Positions 1-12,500 of a stretch of 64,000 bases of DNA are shown in pieces (position 1 is the first letter of the stretch; each line of letters starts with the position of its first letter). Source of the stretch: Heloderma charlesbogerti (taxonomy: Eukaryota; Chordata; Lepidosauria; Squamata; Helodermatidae); NCBI GenBank assembly GCA_026122225.1, contig JANEZZ010001951.1, positions 806,001-870,000 on the forward strand, written 5' to 3'. The notes under the pieces are model-generated. The model searched no databases and had not been told where the DNA came from. It saw only the letters and a list, made by a program, of their open reading frames with translations. Both the position numbers and the translations under genes were made by a program.

Positions 1-415
1 CCCTTCGATGACGTCATCAACCTTGAGGGCGTCTCCTGCACTAAGGGCACGATCCTAACTAGATAGGTGGCCACCTCTGACCTCGGAGGCGACCGACTAT
101 CCAAAGCAAGGCAGGAGAGGCACGGGGGGATCGTTCCTTCTGTGCCTCTTCTGCCTTTCTCTTTTTCACTATACAGCTGTTTTCAGCTGTCTAGTGGGGG
201 GGGCGACCAGGAGAGGAAGCTGCCGTATGACACATTGGATACGTCGTCTGTGCAGCTCTAGTCTCCCCACCCCGGAACACCCCCCAGCCCAGCCCCTTGT
301 CAGTTGCTCTGCGCTCATCTTCCGAGCACGGAGGATGGGGCTTACGAGGGGGGAAGTTGGTTCTCGGAAATGAGCATATCCAATGGCCCACTAGATAGTG
401 TCTAGAGGCCACAGG
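1..415. mobile_element. Serial-hairpin MITE, family 'ATAGGATTG', copy 1 (partial)
   Basis: It is one of four related palindromic blocks that end in a form of ...CATAGGATTGC. Internal hairpins are visible: GATAGGTGG..CCGACTATC, a CTC/GAG stem around 85-90, GGCAGGAGAGGCAC..GTGCCTCTTCTGCC (about 108-158), and CAGCTG pairs at 175-190. It probably starts before the window. It has no coding content; short frames here are not genes. Confidence 0.55.
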
Positions 416-417
416 AT

Positions 418-712
418 TGCTCTCTAAATGACCTTTATTCCATTTTTAAATGGATCGGAGCTATTGAGGCATCAAATTACCCCGCTTGTGTTCCACTTGA
501 GTTCCCTCCATGAAAAAGCTGCAAGAAGAGGAGCTAAACCAATGAAACATATGGAGGACTCAGATAAGGGGGGAGGGGGAAGGAGGGGGAAAGGAGAGGG
601 GGGAAAGGAAGCATGTCTAAAGGGAGTCTGTTGTGATCCTGCATTTAAAACGGAAGTAGAAAGCCCTGTTCCAAGTGCAGGGTTTTAGGCTGGTGTAGAG
701 ATGCTCAAGATT
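418..712 (+). mobile_element. hAT-like MITE, family 'GGTGTAGAA', copy 1
   Basis: It matches 5862-6217 (same strand) and 54128-54531 (opposite strand) over the ATGACCTTTATTCC.., GCATTTAAAA, and AGGCTGGTGTAGA blocks. The left terminal part is absent, so it is a truncated copy. Confidence 0.5.
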
Positions 713-1969
713 CTATATCTATATATCTATATATGAATTCTAATGCGAAAATGCCAGAGCAGATTTAAAATGCAAATATTTGTATATACACTGTATACAT
801 ATTGAAACCCTCTTCACGAAATCCCAGAAGTTGGAAATTTGATCAATTACCATATGAATCCATATGCCATATGACTTGGCCTGCCAACCAAATGAAAGGC
901 CCACTATTATCTTCCACCAACAATAAATGCGGAACCATCTCTACATGATACCTTTACTCCAATTAGCCACACTCTAGGATCAAGGGGTTCTACAGGATCA
1001 AAAATCAGCTGTTAACTTTCTAACAAAAAGTAGCACATACTCCTATCATCACCATCACCACCTCTTTCATAATACCCACGTACTTGTTAATCCTAGGATA
1101 TGGTCTAACATGCACAACCTTTTCAGTGCCCAGGGAAGCATGTGATGCTGACTCACAGGTTGAGACCTGCATACACATACACACATATATGCATGCCCGT
1201 GCATGCACACTAGCAATCTGTATGAGGATCTCTGTCAGAGGGAGTAGAGGGCCTTCACTCCACCTCATCCTGCAGTGATCCTGATACAGATCACTCTTTC
1301 TTCACTTCTAGCAGAGGCAGGAAAGGAGTAACCTATATGACAATCTCTGCGGGAGGAAATGGAGAGCACAGGCAGTGGGGAATTCAGCTGTGGTGGTGTG
1401 ATCAGGGTACCCTTTGGGGGCCACAGTAAAAGACTAGGGGGGACCTCATGCTGCCCTGGACCACAGGTTGTGTACCTCTGATCTAAAGATACATGGTATT
1501 GCAACTTTGTTGAAGCTAAGTAGTTCTGGGTCTGCTCAATGCCTGGACAGGAGGCTGCCTGGGAATGTACATTGCCTTGAGTTCTGCAGAAAAAATGTGA
1601 GATATAAATATCACTAATACCTTAAACTGGTGGTGTGGCCAATACAAAGTCCTCTGTTTATGGTATGGCTGTTTCCTGATGGGCTTGAAAAGAATGGTTG
1701 GGTCCAAGCATAGAGTCCCCAATGGATTCACCAACCTAGGTCCCTTCCTCATCTCTGCGCCCTGTCTAGTGGAAGGATCAGTATTTATACATTATTTTGG
1801 CTTTGTGCTTCTTCTCAGTTGGTCACTTACATATTGCCAAAAAAGAGGACACAGAGTTGCATAGGTTTTACATATGCTAATTTATATCTGTAGATGCACA
1901 TTTAGAAATAATTATTATAATTTCAATAGACATACAAGGCATCTCACCATAGTGTGCCTGTTTAGTCAA
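713..1969. other. Intergenic sequence without recognised features
   Basis: There is no gene-like frame, only short chance ORFs, a TATATC simple stretch at 712-735 and mixed-composition sequence. I see no conserved motif. Confidence 0.5.
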
Positions 1970-2152
1970 CTGTCTAGGTGCTAACTGATGATGGTAACTT
2001 CAGTGTCACTGTTCTCCCTTCTTACGGTCTTTTATCTTCCAACTGGCCTTGGAAAGGACAGCTCTTCAAACTGGGGATGCCTTCAAATAGAGGACAGTCC
2101 TCTGGCATCCCTTAAATAGAGGGATGTCCTTTGTAAAAGAGGACACAAGGCC
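1970..2152 (+). repeat. Unnamed dispersed repeat, copy 1
   Basis: It runs from GTGCTAACTGATGATG through ATCTTCCAACTGG and AAATAGAGG..GTCCTC to GGCCACC. The same series occurs on the opposite strand at about 54890-55062. The AGAGGACAGTCCTCT-type palindrome suggests a small DNA-transposon derivative. Confidence 0.45.
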
Positions 2153-2354
2153 ACCCTAGCTTCCTCTTTGTGCACCATCCACTGTAGCCAGTTAACTGTT
2201 TTGCAGAGGCCCCCAATCTTGCTAACATGTCAAGTGGTTTTATTGCCAGTGCAGTAAAGCTAATCGCATTCCAGTTAACAGCTAAAATATGCTGCATGGT
2301 TATTCCATAAACAGTGAACTAGTGGAGCTATTGATTGACTTTCCTCATTGTAAA

Positions 2355-2620
2355 AACTGGGGGGTTTCTCCACAACAATGGGAGGAGATGGAAGGAGAAG
2401 CCAATTGTGGCTTACCTGGATTTTTCTAGGAGCCGGCTTTGCTCCGTGCAGTGCTCCACAAGCAAGTGTATGGCACCAGTAAAAGTCACTTCACAGAACA
2501 TACTCCTGGGTGGGTGGTGGGTGGGTTGGAATGAACATCATCTGACAGGCAAGGGCTGCTCAACCAATAAGAGAGGCTCCCCCTTCCAGGCTCCCCCCTG
2601 CTTTCACCTTCGATAAATCC
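2355..2620 (+). mobile_element. Fragment of hAT-like family 'TGTGTTTCCA'
   Basis: It shares ACAATGGGAGG.., GGATTTTT..GAATCGGCTTTG, and CTGCTCAACCAATAAGAGAGGC with 19882-20110, 32100-32180 and 55080-55330. The first bases preserve the TTTCC..ACAA terminus. It includes a CCAAT pentamer common to the family. Confidence 0.5.
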
Positions 2621-2699
2621 CAGGAGGTTTCCTCCTGAGTCGCTGCATAAATCACTCTCCTTCTCTAACTCTCACTCCGTCTCCCCCCGACCACCACAT

Positions 2700-3010
2700 T
2701 ATTTACTTCATTAAAGAACAATCACTAAAGGAATACAGTGTTCTCCTTCCCCTGAAACTGACGATACCAGAGAGGGTGAAAAATGGCTCCCTACCCACTT
2801 CCTCCACACCATGCATCATTTTGTACACCTTTATCTTCTCTCCTCTTCTTTGCCTTTTCTCTAAGTGAAACAGTCCCAGATGTTGTAACCTTTCCTCACA
2901 GGGGAGCTGCCCTAGCTCCTTCCCCCACTTTACCTTGTTTTGCTTCAGTGCTTTGAACTGCAGTTTTCTCCCTGTCCAGCTCAGGCAACTACCATTTAAA
3001 ATGGCCATAT
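2700..3010 (-). pseudogene. CR1-like reverse transcriptase C-terminal relic
   Basis: The 101-codon - strand frame reads LPCEERLQHLGLFHLEKRQRRG, here split for length, followed by IKVYKMMHG and RGRRTLYSF. This is the C-terminal signature of CR1/L3-type LINE polyproteins ([23 protein letters not shown]..YK). The rest of the element is missing, so it is a dead fragment. Confidence 0.6.
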
Positions 3011-3786
3011 TTTTCTTGTTTTAAACCAGGCTGCTGCAGGGATACTCACCTATCCCTTCCTTTCCCCACCAATACTTTCCTCCACAAGAAATGGCAAAGC
3101 AGCTCCCTGGAGCCTCAGGCAACACAGCCTTTTAAAAGTTAAATAGTATATTGACTGAGCAGATTCTCCTTCCAGTCAGCAAAACAAACTCTAATTGTTC
3201 ACTCTGACACACAGGCAGATGTGTGACTGGGGAAGGCTCAGGAGAGGGGAATTCCCCATCAGTGTAAAAACAAACCCAGAAAGCCCCAGCACGCGCACAC
3301 ACACACATACCCCGCCCAAGACCACTAAGCTGTCTCAAACCATTTTAAATGGTCTTTTGCCATTCTTGCGCAATTCTGTTTTATCAGAATTGTGCTAACA
3401 TACAGTTATTTAAAAAAGAAAAGCAAGCTGCAAAACAAGATGCAAAGTCAAATGGCTGATTTCAATGCTATGGTTGGGGGCATCATGTTTTGGACCAGAT
3501 GGAAATAAAAGGAAGCAATTAAATGGCTAGTAATGCCAGTTCAGAGACCCAGAAACAGGCTGCAAGCAAAGGAGTAACAAAGATCCTGTGTTCGCACCAG
3601 CAACAGGGGCTTCCTCCCAATGCAAATATATTTTCATGGGAGAGATTTTCCTCAGGAACACACAGCAACAGGGAAAGGATTATATTCCCCTTTCATCCTA
3701 GATCTGATCCTGTTAGTCATCAGTACCACCAGTATATGCAATTTACATTAAAAGAAAACACCTTGCATTTTAATATAAAGATACAT

Positions 3787-4200
3787 GGCGGGCACAATCC
3801 TATTGGGATAGGCGGTAGCCTCTGAACTTGGAGGAGACCGCCTATCCAATGCAGGGCAGGAGAAGCGCGGAGGGAATCGTCCCCTCTGCGCTTCAGCTGC
3901 CCTGCATTTATGGCTAGACAGATTATTTCGGCTGTCTAGCCATGGGACCTTGGAGTGTGGGAAGTGGCAGCTGGACGACATGTAGGATGTGTCATACTGG
4001 CATTTCCGACTTCCCTGCCCTGACACACCCCCAGGAACGCCCTGTTTTTGTCGCTCCAGGCTCCTCTTCCAAGCACAGAGCTCGGGCCATTCCACACTGC
4101 CTGCGAAGCAGCACAGGAGGGGGTGGAGGTCGGTTCCCAGGAACCAACCTATCCTACGGCTGTCTAGCCACTGACTAGTGGCCATAGGATTGCGCCCTTA
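3787..4200. mobile_element. Serial-hairpin MITE, family 'ATAGGATTG', copy 2 (complete)
   Basis: Left end GGGCACAATCCTATTGGGATAGG, split here for length, and right end GGCCATAGGATTGCGCCC form short terminal inverted repeats. Inside are three hairpins in a row: GGATAGGCGGT..ACCGCCTATCC (about 3808-3848), GCAGGGCAGGAGAAGCGC..GCGCTTCAGCTGCCCTGC (3851-3906), and GGCTAGACAG..CTGTCTAGCC (3911-3942). It is GC-richer than its flanks. Confidence 0.6.
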
Positions 4201-4924
4201 ACTTCCCATTTACTTCAGCACAGAGTCCTTATTTCTTCCTCCATTCCTCCCTTTCCATCCCTTCCTATTCTGATCATCAAGAATGTAACCCTAGGGCTGC
4301 TTTCACTCAGGGCGAGAACCCGGGTACCTTCTCTTGGCATGGCAACTGAGGCAATCAACATGTTGGATCAGTCCCTATACATTCATTTTCTGGGCAAGTG
4401 CTGAGGCTGAGCAGCGATATCACTCTCTTAGTTCCTGAAGAAGGTAACGTGCTGCCTCCTGTCAGTGAGTTAAAAGAGATCCCAATAGCTGCTTGCAAGC
4501 AGATTGCATTGTATGAATGGCAGCAATCTAGAAAATGCCTTCAGTGGCCACATGGTCAGATTGCTTACTGCTGCCTGCGCTTGCCATTCCTTAGGTAAGA
4601 TACAGCTGCCTGTCCTTGCTATGTCATGTGGCAGCCATGTTTTTTGAGAGAATAGAAATGGAGGGGGGCATGTGCAAGGGAGGAGCAATATGCTGGAGGA
4701 GTGCTAAGCCCCTCTCCCATCAGCCGCATCTCCCCTGAAGATCCCCCCCCTCTATTGGACTTAATTCCAACTGTGAAGCCTGGGCGAGTGAATAAATGGC
4801 CAGGAAAGTCATTTGCAAGGGTAAACAGGTGGATAGGGAAGAGTAAACCAAACACACACCCCATTCACATTATTATGGCAGGAAAAACCCAGGGGTTGAA
4901 TCCCTGTGTTCTCCTTTGAATATC

Positions 4925-5055
4925 TAGTCTAGGGATGGGGAATGTATGGCCTTCCAGATGCTGCAGGATCATAAATCCCACCAGCCCCATCCAACCTAGC
5001 CAGTGGTGAGGGATGATGGGAGCTGCACTCCAACATTTGGAAGGCCACATGTTCT
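4925..5055. mobile_element. hAT-type MITE (GGGGAA..GGCCTTCCAGATG)
   Basis: Arms GGGGAATGTATGGCCTTCCA and its complement near TTTGGAAGGCCACATGTTC enclose CCACCAGCCCC and GATGGGAGCTG. This pattern is characteristic of an abundant reptile hAT MITE. 24421-24562 is a relative. Confidence 0.55.
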
Positions 5056-5319
5056 GTCTTAACAATGCAGAGTTTGCAGAGCTTATTTATTTATCCCACA
5101 TAAGAGTGTTGAGATTTTGCAGCCTGCTTTGTTTAAACCAAGTAACTGTATTTATTATCTGCAAACCTTATTTTAGTTGAATTAGTTATAATTATGGGAA
5201 CATAAATAAGCATATTATGTCAATGGCACCTTAGTTATCAACCAAGAACGACAAGGAGTTTTATGAGTCTTAAAATCCATAGTCTGTCTCTCAAAAGTGG
5301 TAGAGCTCACAGTCTTCCA

Positions 5320-5513
5320 AACATTTGAGTTTAGGAACACAGGAAGCTGCTGTGGTCCATCTAGCTCAGTGCGGTCAACAGTGATGGGCAGTAGCTCTCC
5401 AGAGTTTCAAGGCATGCGTTTTCCCAGCCCTACACTGAGATGCCAGGGATTGAACCTGGGCCTTTCTGCATGCAAACCAGGTGCTCTACCACTGAGCCAT
5501 GGCCCCTCCCGAA
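5320..5513 (-). mobile_element. tRNA-headed SINE
   Basis: On the - strand it begins GGCCATGGCTCAGTGGTAGAG (A box, split across the 20-base limit) and continues to GGTTCAATCCC (B box), followed by a tail with GAGCTAGATGGACC and GCAGCTTCCTGTGTTCC. Head and tail identify a tRNA-derived SINE with a LINE-like 3' end. It is not a functional tRNA gene: no 3' acceptor stem follows. Confidence 0.7.
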
Positions 5514-5861
5514 GAGCTTATTGAAAATAATTGCAGTCTCAAGTATTGTGAATACTGTGATTTTTCGTTCCAGATGTTAGAAAACACGATTGAGGAGTTT
5601 AGTTGTAACTCCTCATGGGAGGAAATGAGCAAGGCTTCTTCTGTTCACATGTTTGGTTGATTTAAGAACTCTGACCACATTTCTAAAGAATGTTTTCCTC
5701 CTTTCTCTGCCTCCAGCCAGTTTTCTTCCCCTTAAAAACATTTATCTGAAACGTCCTGGCTCAGCACAAACTGGCCACAATTCCGCTGGAGAATATTTGT
5801 GCTGGGGGAAAGAAAAAGTTAGAATCATTTGATCTGATGCAACTGAATAATTCATTCAGGG

Positions 5862-6217
5862 CTCCTTCACACCGGGCTTTTATCCTGAGATTGAGATTGC
5901 TCCTTCACGTAAGTTTGCAGGCTCTTTACATGATGCCGTGACCCTCCTGCACTAAATGCCCTTTGTTCCGTTTTTTTAAAAGATTGCAGATAATGAGCTA
6001 TCAAATGACCCCATTGTGTTCTGCTTCCTCCTTTCCTCCTTCAAAAGAATTAAAGCAGCAAGAAGAGTGAGATCAATGAAAGATAATGGAAAACTCAGTT
6101 ACGGGGAGGGGGCGAAAGGGAGCGTGTGTAAAGGCAGTCAGTTGTGATTCTGCATTTAAAATAGAAGCAGAAAGCTCTGTTTTAAATGCAGGATTTTAGG
6201 CTGGTGTAGAAACGCCC
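5862..6217 (+). mobile_element. hAT-like MITE, family 'GGTGTAGAA', copy 2, next to SULT6B1 exon 1
   Basis: Ends GGGCTCCTTCACACCGGGC and GCCTGGTGTAGAAACGCCC (right end read as GGCTGGTGTAGAAACGCCC on +) form inverted repeats. The body has poly(T)-AAAAGATTGCAGATAATGAG and GCATTTAAAATAGAAGCAG, both split motifs shared with 418-712 and 54128-54531. It sits 120 bp before the ATG, so it may lie inside the promoter or 5' UTR. Confidence 0.55.
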
Positions 6218-6336
6218 GTAGAGTTAATCAGTAACAAGTTCTGTTCTTCTAGGCAGCACACTATTTCCTCTTTCACCAAGCCAGCCTAGATTCCAGTCTT
6301 CCCATACACTAGTATCATACTTGGAATACTACAGTC

Positions 6337-6532
6337 ATGGCTCAGAAAGGAATACCTGAAATTCTGGACAAGAAACTAACAGAAAATGAAAAAATTGCTC
6401 CTGTGGACCAGCTGTTTTTGTATAATGGGGGTTTATACCCAACTATGATCTGTTGTCAAGAAACACTGAAAATTCTTGACACCTTTAAAGCTCGGAGTGA
6501 TGATGTGACATTAGTGGGATACCCAAAAACTG
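6337..6532 (+). CDS. SULT6B1: SULT6B1-like coding exon 1
   Basis: It holds the start codon ATG at 6337 and ends in ...YPKTG followed by GTGAGT at 6533 (phase 1). The encoded N-terminus matches the SULT6B1 start (acidic stretch, LF.Y.G..YP, then ETL..LDTF.AR.DDV). A polypyrimidine-AG just upstream (near 6253) could be the acceptor of a 5'-UTR exon, so a non-coding first exon upstream is possible. Confidence 0.93.
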
Positions 6533-9500
6533 GTGAGTCTTGCAAGAAATACTTCTCAGTCTTGCAAGAAATACTTATCTCTCCCTCCCTCCCCCTCTGT
6601 ATTTTATTTGTTTCTCATTTATAACAATGTTTATAACCTGTTAACTTTTAAATCAGCAGAAATTCTCTTTATAAATATGGCTCAATAAAAATTATCCAAG
6701 AGAAGGGAAAAAATAGTCCATTATATATATTTCCAGACGTATTGGACCTATAACATGAGATTTGCTATTTATGATTCAAATAACCTGCTATATGTTGATT
6801 ATGGGGCTGTTCACATGTAACAAAGGAATTCAGTGGCCAATTGTGGGTTAATTTGCAGGGGTGCAAGCTGCACACAAACCGCTTCAGGTCTGCATCAACA
6901 ACCTGTGCCCCATTCATAGGTTGTTATTGTGACGTCCAAACCCAGGCACTTTGGGTTATGAATGATTAAACAACCAAAGTCAACCCATGGTTTGTTCTGA
7001 GGTTAACTTTGGGTTTATTGCATAAACAATCCAAAGTGTGCATGTTCAGGGACCAAGGAACAAAGCCTTAGGTAGCACTGCAAATGTGTTGCCTATGGGT
7101 CTGTGCGAAAAGCACCTAGTACTATTTTACATGTATTGAGAGCAACAATGATTATAACCCTGTTTCTGCTCTGTCACTTCTTTACTCAGGGGAAGAGACA
7201 TTTGGTTGTTGCAAATGTTATGAAACTATACTTAATTAATGGCTACTTGTTAGCTGGGAGCAATATTCTTATAATTTTTCAGAACTGCATAATAGCTATT
7301 TTGTTTGCAATTAGAGAGGAGAATACAGACAACCAAAGTAGTTAGCTGCAACAGATAGATTCAACTGCACCCCCGTTCCTTTTGAAGTCTGCTGGTGCTA
7401 AAAAGCCATTGCACTATTATGGTTTGTTAGACATCTTCCAAATGCAGGGTTGGTCTCAGAGAATACTTTTGTGGGAGTGCTCAGCAGCCCCCTGGCATTT
7501 AGGCTGTGGGGTGTTGTGGGGCACTATTTTGTCCTTGGTGCTATTTAACATCTATATGACGCCATTAGGGGATTTGAAGCAAGATGCCATCAGTACGCTG
7601 ATGATCTCCAGCTATATTTCTCTGTAACATCTGAATCGAGGGAGGCTGTGCAAGCTTTGGACTAGTGCTTGGATGCAGTGGTGGGCTAGATGAGGGCCAG
7701 TAAACTGAGTCTAAATCCGGCAAGATGGTGGTTCTGTGGGTAAGTGGCTCTTGTGTCTGGGAACTGGGTCAGTTGCCTGATCTGGATGGGGTTATACTCC
7801 CCCTGAAGGAGCAAGTACATAGTCCTCCAGTGCTCCTTGATCCAGCACTGTTGCTGAAGGCACACACATTAAAGACATAATATGTCTTAAATATGTCTTT
7901 AATGGCTAGGAATGTTTTTTACCATCTCCGGGGTTATGGCCATTCCTTGACAGGGATAGCTTTACCACTCGTGGTCCATGCATCAGCAACCTCAAAATTG
8001 GATTTCTGCGGTTTTGTTGGGCTGCCCTTAAGCTCTGGTCTGGAAGCTGCAGTTGGTGCAGAATGCCACAGCCAGGTTGGCAATGGGAGTGTCTTATCAC
8101 CAGCATATTACACCTGTCCTGAGGGAACTGCACTGGCTGCCTATATGCTGCTGGGCCAGGTTTAAGGTTTTTGTAATTGTTTACAAAATCCTAAACAGCT
8201 CAGAACCAGGATACTTAAGGGATTGCCTGATTCACTACTGGTCTGCTTGGTTGTTGTGCTCATCAGGAGAGACTCAGGGTTTCGGAGGTTTGGTCTATCA
8301 TGATTTGGAATAGGGCCTTGAGTGTCATAGCATCCACCCTGGAATTCTCTAAAATGACAAATTAGGCAGGCATCAACCCTTCTGGGTTTTCAGTGCCTGT
8401 TAAAAACATACCTTTTCCAACAGGCAATCCCAGGAAGGTAGTCTTGTCCTTTGTACATAGCTTAGACATTTCTTTAATATAAGCAATTCATAAATATTGT
8501 TAAACAAATAAATAAATATGCATAATCCCAATATTCTAATTCTGTGTTTATGAGCCTCCTTTTTGAGCCTGCCTTGGCAGTTCAACTGTAATGAAAGGCC
8601 TACAGAATGTGAGAGCTGGTACAACAATCCCCGTTCTGGGCATTCTAACATGGTTTCTCCATTGCTTCAGGTACTAACTGGGTTGGCCAGATTTTAAGTG
8701 AGTTGGAAGTCGCATCTGGAAAGTATGACGAAGAAGAAAGGAAGTGGAGGCAGCAAAATGAAAAAGAATTAGCATTATTCCCATACCTTGAATTTGGAGA
8801 TCCAGAGAAGTTTGAGGTTAGCAAGTGGAGAAATATGCAACAGCTTCAGTTATCTCAATGGTGTGAGAGCCACCCAAAACATTTAGATACACAGAAGCTT
8901 GCATAATCAGAAGTGCCACTTAGATAAGACAAAGCCATGAGATTTAATAAGGTGCAATTCACACTGTTAATGGGACTCCCTGAGGCCAGTTCAAATGCTT
9001 ATGTGTGGATGTAATGAATACCCCTGGGGACATGGTGTCAGGGCCATGTATTTTCTTCCTCATGCTGTCAGGTCCCATATCTTAAGTCCCATGAACATAC
9101 TTTACCAGGTCGTTTTCCGTGCCATTTCCCACCTACTTCACAAAACTTTCCAATGAATTTGCAGTAGCATAGTAGGATCATGGCCAACCAGCATCTATTA
9201 TGACCTGAGAGGAGTTAAAACATATTTGCTTGATCCACATGAAATCATCTGAAAATGGTTTAACAAACATGGCACAACAGTTTTCGATGAAGATAAGAAA
9301 AACATTACAAATAAAAATAATGTCTGAAATTCTCAGCTTGCCCTACATATTTTAAGAGACCACCTCTCCCCTCCCCCCCCACCTCTCAGGTTCTAGCAGA
9401 AGTCAGTCTGTATATGGGGTGCCTGTGAGAGAGAACTTGTGGATGTGTGTGAGGGGGCCTCATGCCAGCAGTAGCTCTGGCCACTTTGGGCAGTAACCCT

Positions 9501-12500
9501 GGCCGCTGCTGACATGAACCCTCCACACGCCCCCCCCCCCCCAGCCTGGAGCCAATTTGGCCCTTGAGTCAAAAAAAGATTCCTCACCCTGGAGCTAAGG
9601 GATCTGGAATGGTGTGCTGCACACGTGGACCCCAACCCAGCAAGGGGATTTGTGCCCAGAACTGTTCTTCCATGAATGAATCTCCATTACTGGAATGAGG
9701 AACAAGAGCATCCCCTTTAATACACAGCCTGTATGACAAGTTAGTACCACCAGGATGCGCAGAGAGAATCTATGCTTTGTGCTGGCTTCCCAGGGTTTAT
9801 CAGATTTTGCAAAAGTCCGCCCAAGCCAGAACATGTAGTGGGTAAACATGTAGTGTTCTGGGGCAAGAAAGGGTGACTTTAAAGGATGATCTCAAAGTCT
9901 AACGAATTCATTATGGCATAAGCTTTTGTGGACTACAGTCCACTTCATCTGATGCATGAAATGTTGTCCTGAGTTCCAAGTGTGTATATATACATAGTTG
10001 GCTGAGGTAGGGATTGTAAATACAAAGGTCAGAGGGAATTGAAATGCAGAAAGTACAGACACTGATCATTATCTTAACTAAGTGTTTTTATAATTTTCTT
10101 AGCATTTTATTTTTATAAGGTTGCTACTTGTTCTGAGCCACAATGGATTGCTTGTTTTATACGTCTAAAAGAACAAACATTAATGTGATGTACTATCTAT
10201 TTCCTATATAGACAGAATATTAACAGGTAATAATAATTTATGACTATGTTGCGTAGTGCTAGTATGAGTGTTAAAATTATGTGTCTATAGTTAGCAAGTG
10301 GCAGGCAACTTACAATGAACAAAAGACAGAGCCATACCCTTATATCATGCCCTTATAACAACCTTTCTGATTAAACAAAATGAAATCATGCTTCTCCATA
10401 TCTGCAGCTAAGAATACATAATTTATGATGATTCATATCAATAGGACTTGCAAGCCTCCGAACTCGGAGGCTTACAAGTATCCTCTGCAGAGAGGGAGGC
10501 ACATGCATTTTAGGTAGATGGGTGATTTTGCCTGTCTAGCTGAGGCTTTGGGGAGGGGGGGGGAAGGAGGCTGGGCTGGCAGTAAGAAAAGGCATAAGCC
10601 AGCCACCCCAGCCTCCTCCCCTCCCTGCCCCCAGGAACGCCTTCTTTGCCCATCTCCATGCGCCATTTACTGAGTATGGAGAGGCAGCCTGCATGGTTCT
10701 CTCAGTGCCGGCAGGGAGGGAGAGGGGGAGCACATTTTCCTCCAAGCTTGGAGCCCTATCTTTGAGTGTGGAGCCAGGAAACCGAAAAATCCTATGACCC
10801 CCAGAAGCTGTCTAGGGGATATAGGATTGCTCTCCCCAGCACTCAGAAGTGTGCTTCTAAGTGGCTAACTTGCTGGGGATTATAACCATGTTGCAATTGC
10901 ATTCGAGTATCTTTTTATCAAATAAAGGGATGTTAACTTTTGTCATGTTCTTAAAGAGGTTGGAGAAATTACCTTCCAGAAGAATTATAAAAACGCATCT
11001 CAGACCTCAAAAGATTCCCAAATCAATTTTTCAAAAAAAGGCAAAGGTAAGTACTCTGCTTAAGGTTTCCTCAGTCAATCAATCTAGAATATTTATATGC
11101 CACTTTAAAAAAAAAAACGTTCTCAAATTGCATAGTAAAATACAGCAACAAACAAAGCAGGATGAAACCATGGTTCCAGATCCTGTTTTGGTAACTAGCT
11201 GCAGTTAGAACAAACTACAGTTCCGAGTTTGGATAGAATGAAAAATGCTGAAAAACCCTAAGTAGACGCTTTCAATATCTTCTCCTTGTGCACAAAGGAG
11301 GAGAAGAGAGGAGGCAGAACACATTAGTCTGAGGCTTGCTGCAGTGCATTCTCTTGACGCTAAATCAAAAGGCCAAAGCAGCTGCAGCTGCGTTTCATCC
11401 CCACATTTTTACTCTAGTGTAGGTGTAGAGCCCTCGATCTAGATCAGGTCCTGTGTGTGTGTGTGGGGGGGGGGGCTTTAACCTTCTTCCTGCTATGGTT
11501 TGCCTTGGATTTGGGCCCCACGCCTACCTAAATAATGATCACTTTACTTTAATGGATCACTATTTTGCAATAGAAATAACACCCCCCGCCACCAAATCTG
11601 GATCAAACCATAGCAGGAGGGAAAGGGTTAAAACTCACCAACCCCCATGTCAGGGTCCCAACCTAGCACCTACACTAGAGTAAAAATGGGGGAGTGGGGA
11701 AAAACATAGCAGCTAACTACATCTTTAAGGTAATTTATTCTGTGGCCCATAGTTTAACATTATGTCTGAACCAGGCCATTGTGTCAAACCATTGGTCTTT
11801 GCACTAACTATTCTGATTTCAACAGTTATTTAACATCTCAAGCAAAGGTCTTGATAAACCTCATTCCTTAAGATACTTTAACTTAAGATTCTGGGCTTGA
11901 ACTTGGGAAAGAACAGACTCTAACATTGAACTATGAGCTCACCTTTTTGTTTTCTTTTTAAGGCACCTTTCTCTTGGTTTCATGGCCTTCTGTCTGAGCC
12001 TCATTAAATTAATTCATTTCCAAATAAATGAGAACTTTCATACTGTCAATTTAAGAAAAAGTAAAGTTATTTATGTTTTTGTTTGGGATCTGAACTCTGC
12101 TCTCCTAGCTTTTGCCTTCTTGTGTTGATGTCTGTTTGTGTTTTGAAGATACTGGTTTTGCTTCGGAATCCAAAGGACACGGCTGTATCTTACTTCCATT
12201 TTGCCAAAGGCTTGAAACTGCTTCCCAGCCAGAAAACCTGGGATGAATTCTTCACAGATTTCATCAATGGAAAAGGTGTGATTGCCACTTCTTCTACTTA
12301 CGTAGTCCAGGGGGAGGCAACATGGCACCCATGGGCACAAGTGCACGCTTGGACACCTTTCTTGGTGCCTGCTGAGGTGCCCTACCTCTCCCACTTTTTA
12401 TTTTAATTTTTTTTTAATAACAACATTTCTTATTGACAGCTCGATTCACTTCAAAGCAAAGTGAAGGCCTGTAGCTGCTCCTATCTTCTTTTCCCATGGA

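Noticed and set aside
3748..4185. 145-codon frame on the - strand
   Set aside because: It lies across a serial-hairpin MITE with an overlapping + frame; no family resemblance.
5440..5513. tRNA gene on the - strand
   Set aside because: A and B boxes are present, but no acceptor stem closes and the sequence continues into a SINE tail.
8703..8906. 67-codon stand-alone ORF
   Set aside because: It is SULT6B1 exon 2 read past its donor site.
10861..11208. 115-codon single-exon gene
   Set aside because: This frame is SULT6B1 exon 3 read through into both introns.
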